DNA of 64,000 nucleotides. Source: JBNPEO01 sp050490315 (lineage in GTDB: Bacteria; Actinomycetota; Actinomycetes; Actinomycetales; Micrococcaceae). The position numbers and the translations under genes were made by a program. The DNA is taken from NCBI RefSeq assembly GCF_050490315.1, contig NZ_JBNPEO010000011.1, positions 1 through 64,000 on the forward strand. The letters are read 5' to 3'. Shown piece after piece: positions 17,512-26,142 of the stretch. The notes under the pieces are model-generated. The model did not search any database and was not told the DNA's origin. It was given only the letters and a program-made list of their open reading frames with translations. The number at the start of each line of letters is the position of its first letter. Within the stretch, counting starts at the first letter, position 1.

Positions 17512-18438
17512 CTAGGCGCTGCCTTCAGCGAGCAGATCCAAGGCGTGCTGCAAGTCCTGCGGATAGTTGCTTGATACGGTGAATCGCTCCCCCGTGCGCG
17601 GGTGATCGAAACTCAATTCCCGGGCGTGCAACCACTGGCGTGTGAGCCCCAGCCGAGCGGCGAGTTTCGGGTCGGCGCCGTAGGTGAGGTCCCCTGCGCA
17701 GGGATGACGCAAAGCGGAAAAGTGCACACGGATTTGGTGGGTACGCCCGGTCTCGAGGTGAACTTCCACTAGGCTCGCTTTGCCGAAGGCCTCCAGTACC
17801 TCGTAATGGGTCACTGAGGGGCGGCCATCCTCGATCACGGCGAACCGCCAGTCATGGCCAGGATGACGGCCAATGGGGGCGTCAATGGTTCCCTTAAGCG
17901 GGTCCGGAAGGCCTTGAACTACTGCGTGATAGACCTTGTCAACAGTGCGTTCCTTAAAGGCACGCTTGAGAGCCGTGTAGGCCATCTCAGTTTTGGCCAC
18001 CACCATCAAACCGGAGGTGCCGACATCAAGGCGGTGGACAATGCCGGCTCGTTCGGGGGCACCAGAGGTAGAGATGCGGTAGCCCGCGCCAGCTAGGCCT
18101 CCCACCACCGTGGGACCAACCCAGCCCGGCGAGGGGTGAGCTGCCACGCCCACTGGTTTGTCGATGACCACAAAGTCCTCGTCATCGGCAAGAATCTTTA
18201 GGCCTTCCACTTTCTCCTCCACAACTGCAAGCGGATCGCGCCGCTCCGGGGTGATGACGCTGATATTGTCCCCAGCACGGAACTTTGCCGATTTGCTGAG
18301 CGTCGCTGCCCCACCGGTGACGTTGCCTTCTGAGAGCAAAGTAGCTGCAGCAGAACGAGAGATGCCCATTAACGCTGCCAGTCCGGCGTCGGCCCTAACG
18401 CCGTTTAGTTCCTCGGGAACCGTAAATATTTGAGCCAC
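17512..18438 (-). CDS. RluA/RluD-family 23S rRNA pseudouridine synthase
   Basis: 308 residues. N-terminal S4 RNA-binding domain (RADAGLAALMGISRSAAATLLSEG, then GDNISV) followed by the catalytic domain with GIVHRLDVGTSGLMVVAKT containing the catalytic Asp (HRLD), and RTHQIRVHFSALRHP plus GDLTYG. It isomerises uridines in large-subunit rRNA; RluD-like by architecture, but the exact target positions cannot be read from sequence. It starts directly after lspA (18441), so the two are co-transcribed, the usual lspA-rluD pairing. Confidence 0.92.
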   Translation of the reverse strand: MAQIFTVPEELNGVRADAGLAALMGISRSAAATLLSEGNVTGGAATLSKSAKFRAGDNISVITPERRDPLAVVEEKVEGLKILADDEDFVVIDKPVGVAAHPSPGWVGPTVVGGLAGAGYRISTSGAPERAGIVHRLDVGTSGLMVVAKTEMAYTALKRAFKERTVDKVYHAVVQGLPDPLKGTIDAPIGRHPGHDWRFAVIEDGRPSVTHYEVLEAFGKASLVEVHLETGRTHQIRVHFSALRHPCAGDLTYGADPKLAARLGLTRQWLHARELSFDHPRTGERFTVSSNYPQDLQHALDLLAEGSA

Positions 18439-18440
18439 CG

Positions 18441-19016
18441 TTACGCCTCAGATTCTGGTTCTGAAGGGGAAGCTGCCGCCGGCGTTTTGCCATCGATACT
18501 GATACCACGCAGCGTCAGCAAACAAATGATGACCACAGAGGACACCACTGCGGAGTCTGCAATGTTGAAGATGGCAAAGTTGGGCAACTGAATGAAGTCC
18601 ACCACGTGACCCATTCCAAAGCTAGGGTCCCGGAACAGCCGGTCAGTGAGATTCCCTAGGGCTCCGCCTAAAAGAAGGCCTAGGGCCACCGCCCACCATC
18701 GCGACCCAATACGGCGCACCTGAGTAAGGATGGCAATGCAAACCACTGCCATCACGATCGTAAAAATCCAGGTTACGTTCTCGCCGATTGAAAAAGCCGC
18801 ACCGGAATTTCGAATGTAATACCAATGCAGCAGAGGCGGCAGCACCGGAGTCCGTTCACCTTCAACCATGGTGGAAGTCACCCACAACTTCGTGAGCTGG
18901 TCGAAGGCGTAAGCAAAAATCGCCATCCCGGCAAAAAGTGACATAAGCAGCGCTCGGCGAGGTCGCTTGGCAGCTGGGCTGGCGTGGACGTTATCCATAT
19001 GTGGCTCGGTGCTCAT
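18441..19016 (-). CDS. lspA: lipoprotein signal peptidase (signal peptidase II)
   Basis: 191 residues, four membrane segments. The catalytic aspartates are in the two conserved blocks: GGALGNLTDRLF (NxTDR) and VVDFIQLPNFAIFNIADSAV (FNxAD). FDQLTKLWV is the first conserved block and YIRNSGAAFSIG the second. It cleaves the signal peptide of prolipoproteins after diacylglyceryl modification. The first 25 residues are hydrophilic and the ATG at codon 7 is an alternative start. Confidence 0.95.
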   Translation of the reverse strand: MSTEPHMDNVHASPAAKRPRRALLMSLFAGMAIFAYAFDQLTKLWVTSTMVEGERTPVLPPLLHWYYIRNSGAAFSIGENVTWIFTIVMAVVCIAILTQVRRIGSRWWAVALGLLLGGALGNLTDRLFRDPSFGMGHVVDFIQLPNFAIFNIADSAVVSSVVIICLLTLRGISIDGKTPAAASPSEPESEA

Positions 19017-19100
19017 GTTTCTTTTCTGCGCAATGTGCGTTGATACTGGCGTTCGTTAGATCGTAGGCACGCTGGTCCGGATCCGCTGATTGTTAATGGA

Positions 19101-19140
19101 AAAAGCCGGTGACCGAGGAGTCCTCAGCCACCGGCTTTTA
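19101..19140 (-). terminator. rho-independent terminator after divIVA
   Basis: 19-base arms (19101-19119 and 19121-19139/40) with two positions that become G-U or mismatches, a minimal loop, and a run of T on the minus strand after the stem. It lies 11 bases after the divIVA stop and separates it from lspA. Confidence 0.85.
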
Positions 19141-19150
19141 AGAATACTTC

Positions 19151-19876
19151 TTAGGCGTCAGCGTTGCTGTCCGAAGTGTCCGGGGAAGCAACCGAACCGC
19201 GGGATTCGAGATCGCGCAACTGGCCTTCGATGTAGGACTTCAGACGGCTACGGTAGTCACGCTCAAAGCCGCGCAACTGCTCGACCTTGCGCTCCAGCAC
19301 GGAGCGCTGCTGCTCAAGAGCACCGAGAGTCTTGCGTGACTTCTCCTGTGCGTCGTTGACCAGGCTGCTGGCTTCGATCTGAGCCTCTGCGATGATCTTG
19401 TCACGCTGTGAGGCGCCGTCTGCAACGTGCTTGTCGTGCATCTGCTGTGCCATGGCCAAAAGGCCTGCTGCGGACTCTGCTGAAACAGAGTTGGGAGCAG
19501 CAGCAGCCGCCGGTGCTGCGACCGGGGCAGCAGCCTGAACGGGCTTGTCAGCCTCAGGAGCGGCAACAGGTGCAGCTTCCTTAGCGTCTGCAGGCGCCTT
19601 GGTCTCTTCCTTAGCGGCTTCAACCTTGGCGGCCGGAACTGCAGGCTTTGCCTCGGGAATCTTCTCAACCACCGGAGCGGCAGTCGTTGCCGCGGCGGGG
19701 GCGGAGCCGGAGGTCTCGGAGAGCTTCTTGCGAAGGTCTTCGTTTTCCTGCGTCAAGCGGCGGAGTTCGACGACGATCTCGTCCAGGAAGTCATCAACTT
19801 CATCCTGGTCATAGCCCTCGCGGAACTTGGTCGGCTGAAAGCGCTTGTTGACAACGTCTTCTGGCGTCAAAGCCAT
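19151..19876 (-). CDS. divIVA: DivIVA/Wag31 polar growth and septum-site scaffold
   Basis: 241 residues. The N-terminal DivIVA domain (LTPEDVVNKRFQPTKFREGYDQDEVDDFLDE, about 3-33) binds curved membrane. A first coiled coil (to about 55) is followed by a long Ala/Pro/Glu-rich linker (about 56-135) and a C-terminal coiled coil (about 150-225). Linker length is variable in actinobacteria. DivIVA marks poles and recruits wall-synthesis enzymes, fitting the adjacent sepF and dcw genes. Followed by a strong terminator, so it probably has its own transcription unit. Confidence 0.94.
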   Translation of the reverse strand: MALTPEDVVNKRFQPTKFREGYDQDEVDDFLDEIVVELRRLTQENEDLRKKLSETSGSAPAAATTAAPVVEKIPEAKPAVPAAKVEAAKEETKAPADAKEAAPVAAPEADKPVQAAAPVAAPAAAAAPNSVSAESAAGLLAMAQQMHDKHVADGASQRDKIIAEAQIEASSLVNDAQEKSRKTLGALEQQRSVLERKVEQLRGFERDYRSRLKSYIEGQLRDLESRGSVASPDTSDSNADA

Positions 19877-19960
19877 CTGGTCACCTCGTTGGTCTAGTTA
19901 GTCAGTAGGCCTTCCGGCCGATGAAACTACGGTACCTAATTATGGACTCGTAACTGTAAT

Positions 19961-19978
19961 CCCGTGCCCATGCACGGG
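19961..19978. other. short inverted repeat in the divIVA upstream region
   Basis: CCCGTGC-CCAT-GCACGGG, a perfect 7-bp stem with a 4-base loop, about 85 bp upstream of divIVA and 72 bp after the yggT stop. On the minus strand no T-tract follows, so it could be a weak yggT terminator or an operator; unresolved. Confidence 0.4.
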
Positions 19979-20050
19979 AAAATAGTTCCACAGGGAACAC
20001 TAGACGAGAATTCGACTTCGTGCGCCGCATTCTCGTTTACTTCAGTAATT

Positions 20051-20338
20051 TTATGCGAGGCCGCTGAAAACACCCATCAGTACGCTCGTCGCAATAAAAA
20101 GAACAATGATGCTGAGATCAAGGGAAATTCCGCCCAATCGCAACGGTGGAATCCAACGACGCAAGAGCTTTACCACCGGATCAGTGACGGTATAGACCGC
20201 ACTCGCTGTGATCAACGCCACCCCGCGCGGACGCCATTGACGCGCGAACATTTGCGTCCATTCGATGACGAGCCGGATGATCAAAGCTACAAAAAACAGC
20301 AGCAATGCCACGTAAATCAGGGCAAAAATGATCCCCAC
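20051..20338 (-). CDS. YggT-family integral membrane protein
   Basis: 95 residues with two hydrophobic segments (FALIYVALLLFFVALIIRLVI and LDLSIIVLFIATSVLMGVF) separated by the family motif AVYTVTDPVVKLLRRWIPPLRLGGISLDLS. YggT proteins are conserved in the sepF-divIVA neighbourhood of Gram-positive bacteria and cyanobacteria, and are implicated in osmotic or division functions, not firmly established. GTG start; it sits between sepF and divIVA. Confidence 0.9.
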   Translation of the reverse strand: MGIIFALIYVALLLFFVALIIRLVIEWTQMFARQWRPRGVALITASAVYTVTDPVVKLLRRWIPPLRLGGISLDLSIIVLFIATSVLMGVFSGLA

Positions 20339-20386
20339 GGATGAATCTCGTTCCTCGATGGCTGCGACGGTTTACTACCGCGAACG

Positions 20387-20911
20387 CTAGCTCTGGTTGA
20401 AAAAGCTTGCCTGGTTTTCGCTGGACTTCTTGTCATCGCCAAGAACTTCAACGTAGGAGGGCGAGAGCAAAAATACCTTGCTCGTCACGCGCTCAATGCT
20501 ACCGTGCAGACCAAAGACCAAACCGGCGGAGAAATCAACCAGACGCTTGGCATCGGCTTCACCCATGTCGGTGACATTCATAATGACCGGAATGCCGTCC
20601 CGGAAGCTTTCACCGATGACTTTGGCATCGTTGTATGAACGGGGGTGAATTGTGGTGATCTGACGCAATCCAGTGCTTTCTTCGCGGGCAGCAGCTGCTC
20701 GTTTAATAGGGGTTACCGGGGCCCGGTATTCGGTGTCAACAGCAACGGGGGCTGATTCACGCACGGGTGCACTCGAGCGCACTTCTTCACGGTCATAGTC
20801 CACGGAGTGGTCCTCGGTCTTCGGTGCGATCTGGTGGGTCTCAGCCTCGTAGTGTTCGTCGCCATCAGCGAGCCCAAGATAGATCATTGTCTTGCGCAGC
20901 GCGCCAGCCAT
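20387..20911 (-). CDS. sepF: cell division protein SepF
   Basis: 174 residues from the ATG at 20911 (MAGALRKTMIYLGLADGDEHY), which has GGAG 6 bases upstream; a TTG four codons earlier is unlikely. The N-terminal amphipathic helix anchors to membrane, a variable acidic linker follows, then the SepF core (about 85-165: ITTIHPRSYNDAKVIGESFRDGIPVIMNVTDM, with the GLHGSIERVTSKVFLLSP end). SepF bundles and tethers FtsZ filaments. Actinobacteria lack FtsA and use SepF as the membrane anchor, consistent with absence of ftsA here. Confidence 0.95.
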   Translation of the reverse strand: MAGALRKTMIYLGLADGDEHYEAETHQIAPKTEDHSVDYDREEVRSSAPVRESAPVAVDTEYRAPVTPIKRAAAAREESTGLRQITTIHPRSYNDAKVIGESFRDGIPVIMNVTDMGEADAKRLVDFSAGLVFGLHGSIERVTSKVFLLSPSYVEVLGDDKKSSENQASFFNQS

Positions 20912-20998
20912 GGTCGACTCCAATCGTGTCTGTTCTGGGCCGCCCTAGAAGTTTCTTCGAGGTTGGATTCCGGCCCACTGATCCCAACAATCATGACG

Positions 20999-21760
20999 CT
21001 ACCGTATGGGCGGACGCGGTCCCAGAACATCCGAACCTATCCTTAGGTGTGTCGCGCCGTAACGAATGGCATGTTCTAGATCTCCGCTCATTCCCGCCGA
21101 AATGTAGCGTGCATGAGGGAATTGTTGCCTAAGTTCACGTGAATGTTCCGCGAGCTGCGCAAAGGCTGCGTCCGGATCGCTTCCCAGTGGCGCCACCGCC
21201 ATCACACCATAGAGTTCAAGTCCGACGGCGGCATCTACTGCCGCACCCAACTCTAAGAGCTGCTCGGGGCTGGCTCCTCCCCTGCCGGCTTCGGCGGACG
21301 GGTCCAGATTGAGCTGGATAAAGCACTGAAGATCCGGACGGTTATTTTGTTCTTGTTCGGCCACGACGCCTTTAGAGAGCGCTGTCACCAAAGAGAGACG
21401 GTCTACCGAGTGCACAGCATGGGCGTAGCGCGCCACGGACTTTGCCTTGTTGGTTTGGATTTGGCCCACGAAGTGCCACTTCAACGCCAATTCGCCGAGT
21501 TCCTGGCTCTTCGGCGCGGCCTCTTGGTCCCGGCTTTCACCCACGTCCTGGACACCCATTGCAGCGAGTCTGCGAATGTCTTGAGTCGTGTGAAACTTGG
21601 TCACAACAACAAGTTCGCAAGCGCCGTCTTCGCGCCCGGCAGCTGCCGCCGCTGCACTGATGCGCTTCTGGACCGCCGTGAGGTTGCCGCGAAGCTCCAC
21701 ACTTCGTTGGTCTGGCTCGTGAGTGTTATCCAGTGAATCAATCGACTGTGAGTCATTCAT
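20999..21760 (-). CDS. YggS-family pyridoxal-phosphate homeostasis protein
   Basis: 253 residues of the alanine-racemase N-terminal fold type. The PLP lysine is in CELVVVTKFHTTQDIRRL; DVGESRDQEAAPKS and WHFVGQIQTNKAK are the following conserved motifs, and the C-terminus has SAGMSGDLEHAIRYGATHLRIGSDVLG. It binds PLP without known catalysis and controls PLP supply. The ATG overlaps the upstream pgeF stop by 8 bases, indicating coupled translation. Confidence 0.94.
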   Translation of the reverse strand: MNDSQSIDSLDNTHEPDQRSVELRGNLTAVQKRISAAAAAAGREDGACELVVVTKFHTTQDIRRLAAMGVQDVGESRDQEAAPKSQELGELALKWHFVGQIQTNKAKSVARYAHAVHSVDRLSLVTALSKGVVAEQEQNNRPDLQCFIQLNLDPSAEAGRGGASPEQLLELGAAVDAAVGLELYGVMAVAPLGSDPDAAFAQLAEHSRELRQQFPHARYISAGMSGDLEHAIRYGATHLRIGSDVLGPRPPIR

Positions 21761-22442
21761 GCGTACTCCAAATGAGTCCGGCGAACCGGCCTGATCGTTG
21801 ATCTCGCCGGTGCGAGTACAACCCCTGATTTTCGAGGGTGCATTCGCCGCGGTATTTGATTTCTACACCCGCGCGTTCCAATTGTGCGGCTGCGGCTGCG
21901 GGGAGATCTAGGGCCGGGGTCCCCCAGCTGGTTTCTTGCCATGCGGCTGGTTCGAGCGCGCTCACGTCTTCACGCATTGAGGTGGGAACCTCGTAGCACT
22001 CGCCACAGACGGATGGTCCCATCCAAGCGCTGATGGCCGTGGCGCCAGCTGCTCGCAATTCGTCAACGGTTTTACCGATCACGTTGGCTACCACGCCCGG
22101 CCTGCCGGCATGAGCCACTGCAAAAATGGGTGCCGCATTGCTGTCCCGCGCGAAGAACACCACGGGAACACAATCCGCCACCATCACAGCCAGCGGAGTT
22201 CCTCGCGAAATCATGGCATCAGCTGTTGGCGCTTGCCCCGCGCGCTCAATCATCGCAACATCGTTGCCGTGGACTTGGCTCATGTACTGAAAAGCAGGAA
22301 TCCCGGCCGCGGTCGCCAAGGTAGCTCGCCGTTGATGTACTGCGTCTGGATCGTCATTGACGTGTAGAGCTAGGTTCCCGGCATCAGTGCTTGTAAAAGC
22401 CACGTGTATTCCGGGTTCTACTTCGCCTCGCCACCAAAACAT
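21753..22442 (-). CDS. pgeF: peptidoglycan editing factor / multicopper-laccase-domain protein (YfiH)
   Basis: 229 residues from ATG 22442 (MFWWRGEVEPG), preceded by AAAGGTGG; a GTG four codons earlier is possible. Conserved motifs: YMSQVHGNDVAMIERAG, ADAMISRGTPLAVMVADCVPVVFF, AVAHAGRPGVVANV, WMGPSVCGECYEVP and GVVLAHRR-type C-terminus YSHRRDQRSGRFAGLIW. The His and Cys residues bind zinc. Family members remove mis-incorporated serine from peptidoglycan precursors, or act as adenosine/polyphenol-active enzymes. The position directly after ftsZ fits the wall role. Confidence 0.92.
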   Translation of the reverse strand: MFWWRGEVEPGIHVAFTSTDAGNLALHVNDDPDAVHQRRATLATAAGIPAFQYMSQVHGNDVAMIERAGQAPTADAMISRGTPLAVMVADCVPVVFFARDSNAAPIFAVAHAGRPGVVANVIGKTVDELRAAGATAISAWMGPSVCGECYEVPTSMREDVSALEPAAWQETSWGTPALDLPAAAAAQLERAGVEIKYRGECTLENQGLYSHRRDQRSGRFAGLIWSTHE

Positions 22443-22470
22443 GGAAGCTACCACCTTTGCCGTTACAGAA

Positions 22471-22504
22471 AACAGCCCGGCAGCCGTGTGGCCGCCGGGC
22501 TGTT
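22471..22504 (-). terminator. hairpin downstream of ftsZ
   Basis: 15-base arms (22471-22485 and 22490-22504) with a single mismatch and a 4-base loop, GC-rich, about 60 bases after the ftsZ stop and just upstream of pgeF. T-tract is weak (TGTTTTCTG on the minus strand), so it may attenuate transcription into pgeF rather than fully stop it. Confidence 0.7.
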
Positions 22505-22564
22505 CGCCACAAAATCTCTAGAACCAACTGTTCTAGAAAAACTGTTGAGTTTGAAGACAGACCG

Positions 22565-23821
22565 TTACTTCAAGAAGTCCGGAACATCTAGGTCATCCGA
22601 GTGGCTACCGGAAAGATCCGGTTCCACAACGGCGGGCAGGTCAGCGTCGAATCCGCTGTCGGAAGGAACCGCTGCGGGACGCTGCTGACCCCAAGCACCC
22701 AATCCAGCCGAGGCAACGGGAGCTGCCTGCTGAGGTGCCGAAGACTGCTGGTATCCACCGGACTGGTAGGAGCCCTGCTGCGGTGCTGAATGCTGCGGAG
22801 CTGAAGCAGGGGCCTGCGGGGCTGCGGGGCGCTGCTGAGCGGCGGGCGGCTGTTCCATGGACGGCGAGGTGGCCTTTACGTCGTCGAACCCAGCAGCAAT
22901 CACCGTAACGCGCGCTTCGTCGCCCAGCGCGTCATCAATAACCGCACCGAAGATGATGTTGGCTTCCGGGTGGGCCACTTCCTGAACCAGGCGAGCAGCC
23001 TCGTTGATCTCAAAGAGACCCAAGTCTGAGCCACCCTGGATCGAGAGCAGCACACCGTGTGCACCGTCGATGGAAGCTTCGAGCAACGGCGAGGCGATTG
23101 CCAGTTCAGCCGCCTTGACTGCGCGGTCTTCACCTCGTGCCGAACCAATACCCATCAAAGCCGATCCTGCACCCTGCATCACAGACTTAACATCTGCGAA
23201 GTCAAGGTTGATCAGACCCGGAGTGGTGATGAGGTCGGTGATGCCCTGAACACCGGAAAGGAGTACCTGGTCCGCAGAGCGGAAGGCGTCCAGAACGGAA
23301 ACGTTGCGGTCGCTGATCGAGAGCAAGCGGTCGTTCGGGATGACAATGAGTGTGTCCACCTCGTCACGCAAAGCGTCGATGCCGTTCTCAGCCGAGGTGG
23401 CGCGTCGGCGTCCTTCGAAGGTGAACGGGCGAGTCACAACACCAATGGTCAGTGCACCGAGCGAGCGAGCAATACGGGCGACGACGGGAGCACCACCGGT
23501 ACCGGTTCCGCCACCTTCACCGGCAGTCACGAAGACCATGTCCGCACCGCGCAGAACTTCCTCGATCTCATCCTGGTGGTCCTCGGCTGCCTGACGTCCA
23601 ACATCTGGGTTGGCGCCCGCGCCCAGGCCTCGGGTGAGTTCGCGTCCAACGTCGAGTTTGACGTCAGCATCGGACATCAACAGCGCCTGAGCGTCCGTGT
23701 TGATGGCAATGAACTCCACCCCGCGAAGACCAACGTCGATCATGCGGTTGACTGCGTTCACGCCACCGCCGCCGATGCCGACGACCTTGATGACGGCCAA
23801 GTAATTCTGCGGTGCTGCCAC
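22565..23821 (-). CDS. ftsZ: cell division protein FtsZ
   Basis: 418 residues from a GTG, with AAGGGA 8 bases before. GTP-binding signature GGGTGTGGAPVVA (tubulin loop), N-terminal VVGIGGGGVNAVNRM, T7 loop NLDFADVKSVM, and the C-terminal conserved peptide DDLDVPDFLK, which binds SepF. The Gln/Pro/Ala/Ser-rich linker is at about 318-395. It forms the cytokinetic ring. A good promoter sits just upstream (23891-23919), so it is probably transcribed on its own as well as from the dcw operon. Confidence 0.98.
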   Translation of the reverse strand: MAAPQNYLAVIKVVGIGGGGVNAVNRMIDVGLRGVEFIAINTDAQALLMSDADVKLDVGRELTRGLGAGANPDVGRQAAEDHQDEIEEVLRGADMVFVTAGEGGGTGTGGAPVVARIARSLGALTIGVVTRPFTFEGRRRATSAENGIDALRDEVDTLIVIPNDRLLSISDRNVSVLDAFRSADQVLLSGVQGITDLITTPGLINLDFADVKSVMQGAGSALMGIGSARGEDRAVKAAELAIASPLLEASIDGAHGVLLSIQGGSDLGLFEINEAARLVQEVAHPEANIIFGAVIDDALGDEARVTVIAAGFDDVKATSPSMEQPPAAQQRPAAPQAPASAPQHSAPQQGSYQSGGYQQSSAPQQAAPVASAGLGAWGQQRPAAVPSDSGFDADLPAVVEPDLSGSHSDDLDVPDFLK

Positions 23822-23890
23822 GTTACGTGTCCCTTGTTCGTGTCTAACTGAGAAAAATCTTATGCAAAGCTTGAAGCTATAAACCTTAAC

Positions 23891-23919
23891 CCTCTAGTTG
23901 AGGCTTATAGTTATGTCAA
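23891..23919 (-). promoter_or_regulatory. promoter for ftsZ
   Basis: On the minus strand a perfect TTGACA (-35, 23919-23914) is followed after exactly 17 bases by TAGAGG (-10, 23896-23891). This predicts transcription from about 23884 and a leader of about 60 bases before the GTG of ftsZ. Confidence 0.65.
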
Positions 23920-24011
23920 GTAACTCTTGTCTGTGACGCTATTTCCAATGCCACGCACATGCAATGACCGGCTCCGCGTGTCGTGCGAATCAACAGCAAA
24001 TTCAACAAAAG

Positions 24012-24767
24012 TTAGCGTGTCACTGGGTGCCGAGGGGTGCTGACGTCATAAACGTTTACTGGAACCTTAGGGTCTTCGGGCTTCTTCAACAGCGCTTCCA
24101 AAACCTTAGCCTTCAGTTCACGGTCCTCCGCGTTCCCCCAGACAACTGACTTGCCGTTGGCAAGGTTTAACTTCACCGAGTCGGCGCTTGAAGCCGAAGC
24201 TGATGCCAGTTGTTGACGAACCGAATCCGGCAAGGCACCCAGAACAGCCGTCACCGCCTTAAAAAGGTCAGTGCGCAAGCCCTTGGCACCGCCGTCGATA
24301 TTTGGCAGCTTAACCTTGGCTGGATCCGAGACCGGGCCCAAGCTCACTCCGTCAGCGTCAACCAAGGAGTACTTGCCCGCTACTTGCAGGACAGCGACCG
24401 GTACCCGCTCTTGGATTTGCACCACCAGAGTGGACGGCGGCCGGGACTGCATGGTGCTTGACTTGATCTGAACAAAGCCTTTGAGCAAACCGTCCACGTC
24501 ACTTTGTGAAATCCGCGGCAGCGTTTTACCTTCTAAGGGCTGCAAGGCTTTTTGCACCGTGGCGGTGGGCACCAGTTTGTTGCCCTGTACAGCCACTGTG
24601 CGCACGGCCAGCAGCGGAGAGTACATAGTGGCCAAGGCAACCAGCACTATCAACACCACGACGGCGGCCAGGGCAGTCAGCGCGTACCGTTTCCGGCGTC
24701 GTGCCTTCGGCTCTGGAAACGCTAAAACCCCCGGGTTCCGAGCAGCGCGGTCTGATGAATTAGGCAC
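24012..24767 (-). CDS. ftsQ: cell division protein FtsQ
   Basis: 251 residues from a GTG at 24767 with GGAGG 6 bases upstream. The start lies inside the end of murC (8-base overlap with the murC stop). The open frame extends a further 40 codons upstream but only across murC and without a site. One membrane segment (YALTALAAVVVLIVLVALATM) after a KARRRKR basic patch, then the POTRA domain (LLAVRTVAVQGNKLV) and the FtsQ domain (PSTLVVQIQERVPVAVLQ, YSLVDADGV). It is a bitopic divisome protein joining early and late division proteins. Confidence 0.92.
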   Translation of the reverse strand: MPNSSDRAARNPGVLAFPEPKARRRKRYALTALAAVVVLIVLVALATMYSPLLAVRTVAVQGNKLVPTATVQKALQPLEGKTLPRISQSDVDGLLKGFVQIKSSTMQSRPPSTLVVQIQERVPVAVLQVAGKYSLVDADGVSLGPVSDPAKVKLPNIDGGAKGLRTDLFKAVTAVLGALPDSVRQQLASASASSADSVKLNLANGKSVVWGNAEDRELKAKVLEALLKKPEDPKVPVNVYDVSTPRHPVTR

Positions 24768-26142
24768 GCAGTGCCTCCACGATGGCTGGACCGTAGGCCG
24801 TAACATCGCCAGCACCAACGGTGAGAATAATGTCTCCGTCTTGGGCGTTCGCAGCCAAAAGGCGCACAGCCTCAGAAGGATTGGCAACCGGGTGGGCAGC
24901 AGTTCGCAACTTGGCGGTAATCAGTTCGCTAGTAACCCCTTCGATGGGGTCTTCGCGTGCCGGGTAGATGTCCAATACATAAACGCTATCGGCAAGATCT
25001 AGGCTCGAGGCGAATTCCGCCGCGAACTCACGAGTCCGGGAAAACAAATGCGGCTGGAACAACACGTGGACTCGGTGCTCCCCCGCCACTGAGCGCGCCG
25101 CGCGAAGAGCTGCTGCCACCTCAGTGGGATGGTGGGCGTAATCGTCATATACTCGGACACCCCGCTTCAATCCCTTGAGTTCAAATCGGCGCGAGGTACC
25201 AGTGAACGCCTCTAGGCCAGCAATTGCGGCACTTGGATCCACGCCAAGCTCTAGCGCCACGGCAAACGCGGCTGCCGCGTTCAGAGCATTGTGCACACCA
25301 GGTACGTGCAAGTGCGCCGTATAGTGGCGGTCCCCAATCTCCAAGGCAAGCGCTCCGGCACTGGTATCCAAAACCTTAATCTGTGCCTCAGGATGTGTAC
25401 CGTACAAAATTACTCGGGTGTTTCCGCGTTCTTGTGTGCGGTGAGCCAGCGCGAGAGCTCCCGCATCATCCGCGCAAGCGATCAGTACACCCTCGGCCGG
25501 AAGCAACGCAGTAAATGCATCGAAAGATGCGTCCACTGCCTCGGCTGTGCCGTAATGGTCCAAGTGATCAGCTTCAACATTTGTTACTACCGAGATCAGT
25601 GGGCGGTAGTTCAAAAAGGATCCGTCGGATTCATCGGCTTCGGCCACAAACACATCCGATTCACCACTAGCAGCATTGACCCCCAGCGCCGGTACGTTGG
25701 CGCCGATAGCGAAAGAGGGATCTAGACCGGCGGATCGCAGCAACACGGTAATCATTGACGTTGTAGTGGATTTTCCGTGTGTGCCGGCAACAGCAACGGT
25801 GCGATCGCTGCCCATTACATTCGCCAGCGCCTCAGAGCGGTGCAATACCGGAAGCCCGGCGGCCTTGGCTGCTAGCAGTTCTGGATTATCTGCTCGAATT
25901 GCCGAGCCGGCCACAACCACCGTGGCATCTCCAAGATTTTCTCGCGCGTATCCCACTGCGATCCGCGCCCCCGCCGCGCTCAGTTCCTGCATGACCGGTA
26001 AGTCTTTAGCATCCGAGCCGCTCACAGCCTGATTCCTCGCCACCATAATCCGGGCAACCGCGGACATTCCAACCCCACCAACACCAATAAAGTGCGTCCG
26101 GGTTCCATGGTTCTGGGTGGCTGCGCCGTTTTGCTCAATCAT
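24760..26142 (-). CDS. murC: UDP-N-acetylmuramate--L-alanine ligase
   Basis: 460 residues. HFIGVGGVGMSAVARIM nucleotide-sugar loop, ATP-binding GTHGKSTTTSMI, EADESDGSFL, NVEADHLDHY, HNALNAAAA, RRFELKG and YDDYAHHPTEV, all characteristic of MurC. It adds the first amino acid, L-Ala, to UDP-MurNAc. The ATG overlaps the murG stop (ATGA, 26139-26142). The C-terminal HVLFQPHLFSRTREF is intact. Confidence 0.97.
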   Translation of the reverse strand: MIEQNGAATQNHGTRTHFIGVGGVGMSAVARIMVARNQAVSGSDAKDLPVMQELSAAGARIAVGYARENLGDATVVVAGSAIRADNPELLAAKAAGLPVLHRSEALANVMGSDRTVAVAGTHGKSTTTSMITVLLRSAGLDPSFAIGANVPALGVNAASGESDVFVAEADESDGSFLNYRPLISVVTNVEADHLDHYGTAEAVDASFDAFTALLPAEGVLIACADDAGALALAHRTQERGNTRVILYGTHPEAQIKVLDTSAGALALEIGDRHYTAHLHVPGVHNALNAAAAFAVALELGVDPSAAIAGLEAFTGTSRRFELKGLKRGVRVYDDYAHHPTEVAAALRAARSVAGEHRVHVLFQPHLFSRTREFAAEFASSLDLADSVYVLDIYPAREDPIEGVTSELITAKLRTAAHPVANPSEAVRLLAANAQDGDIILTVGAGDVTAYGPAIVEALRA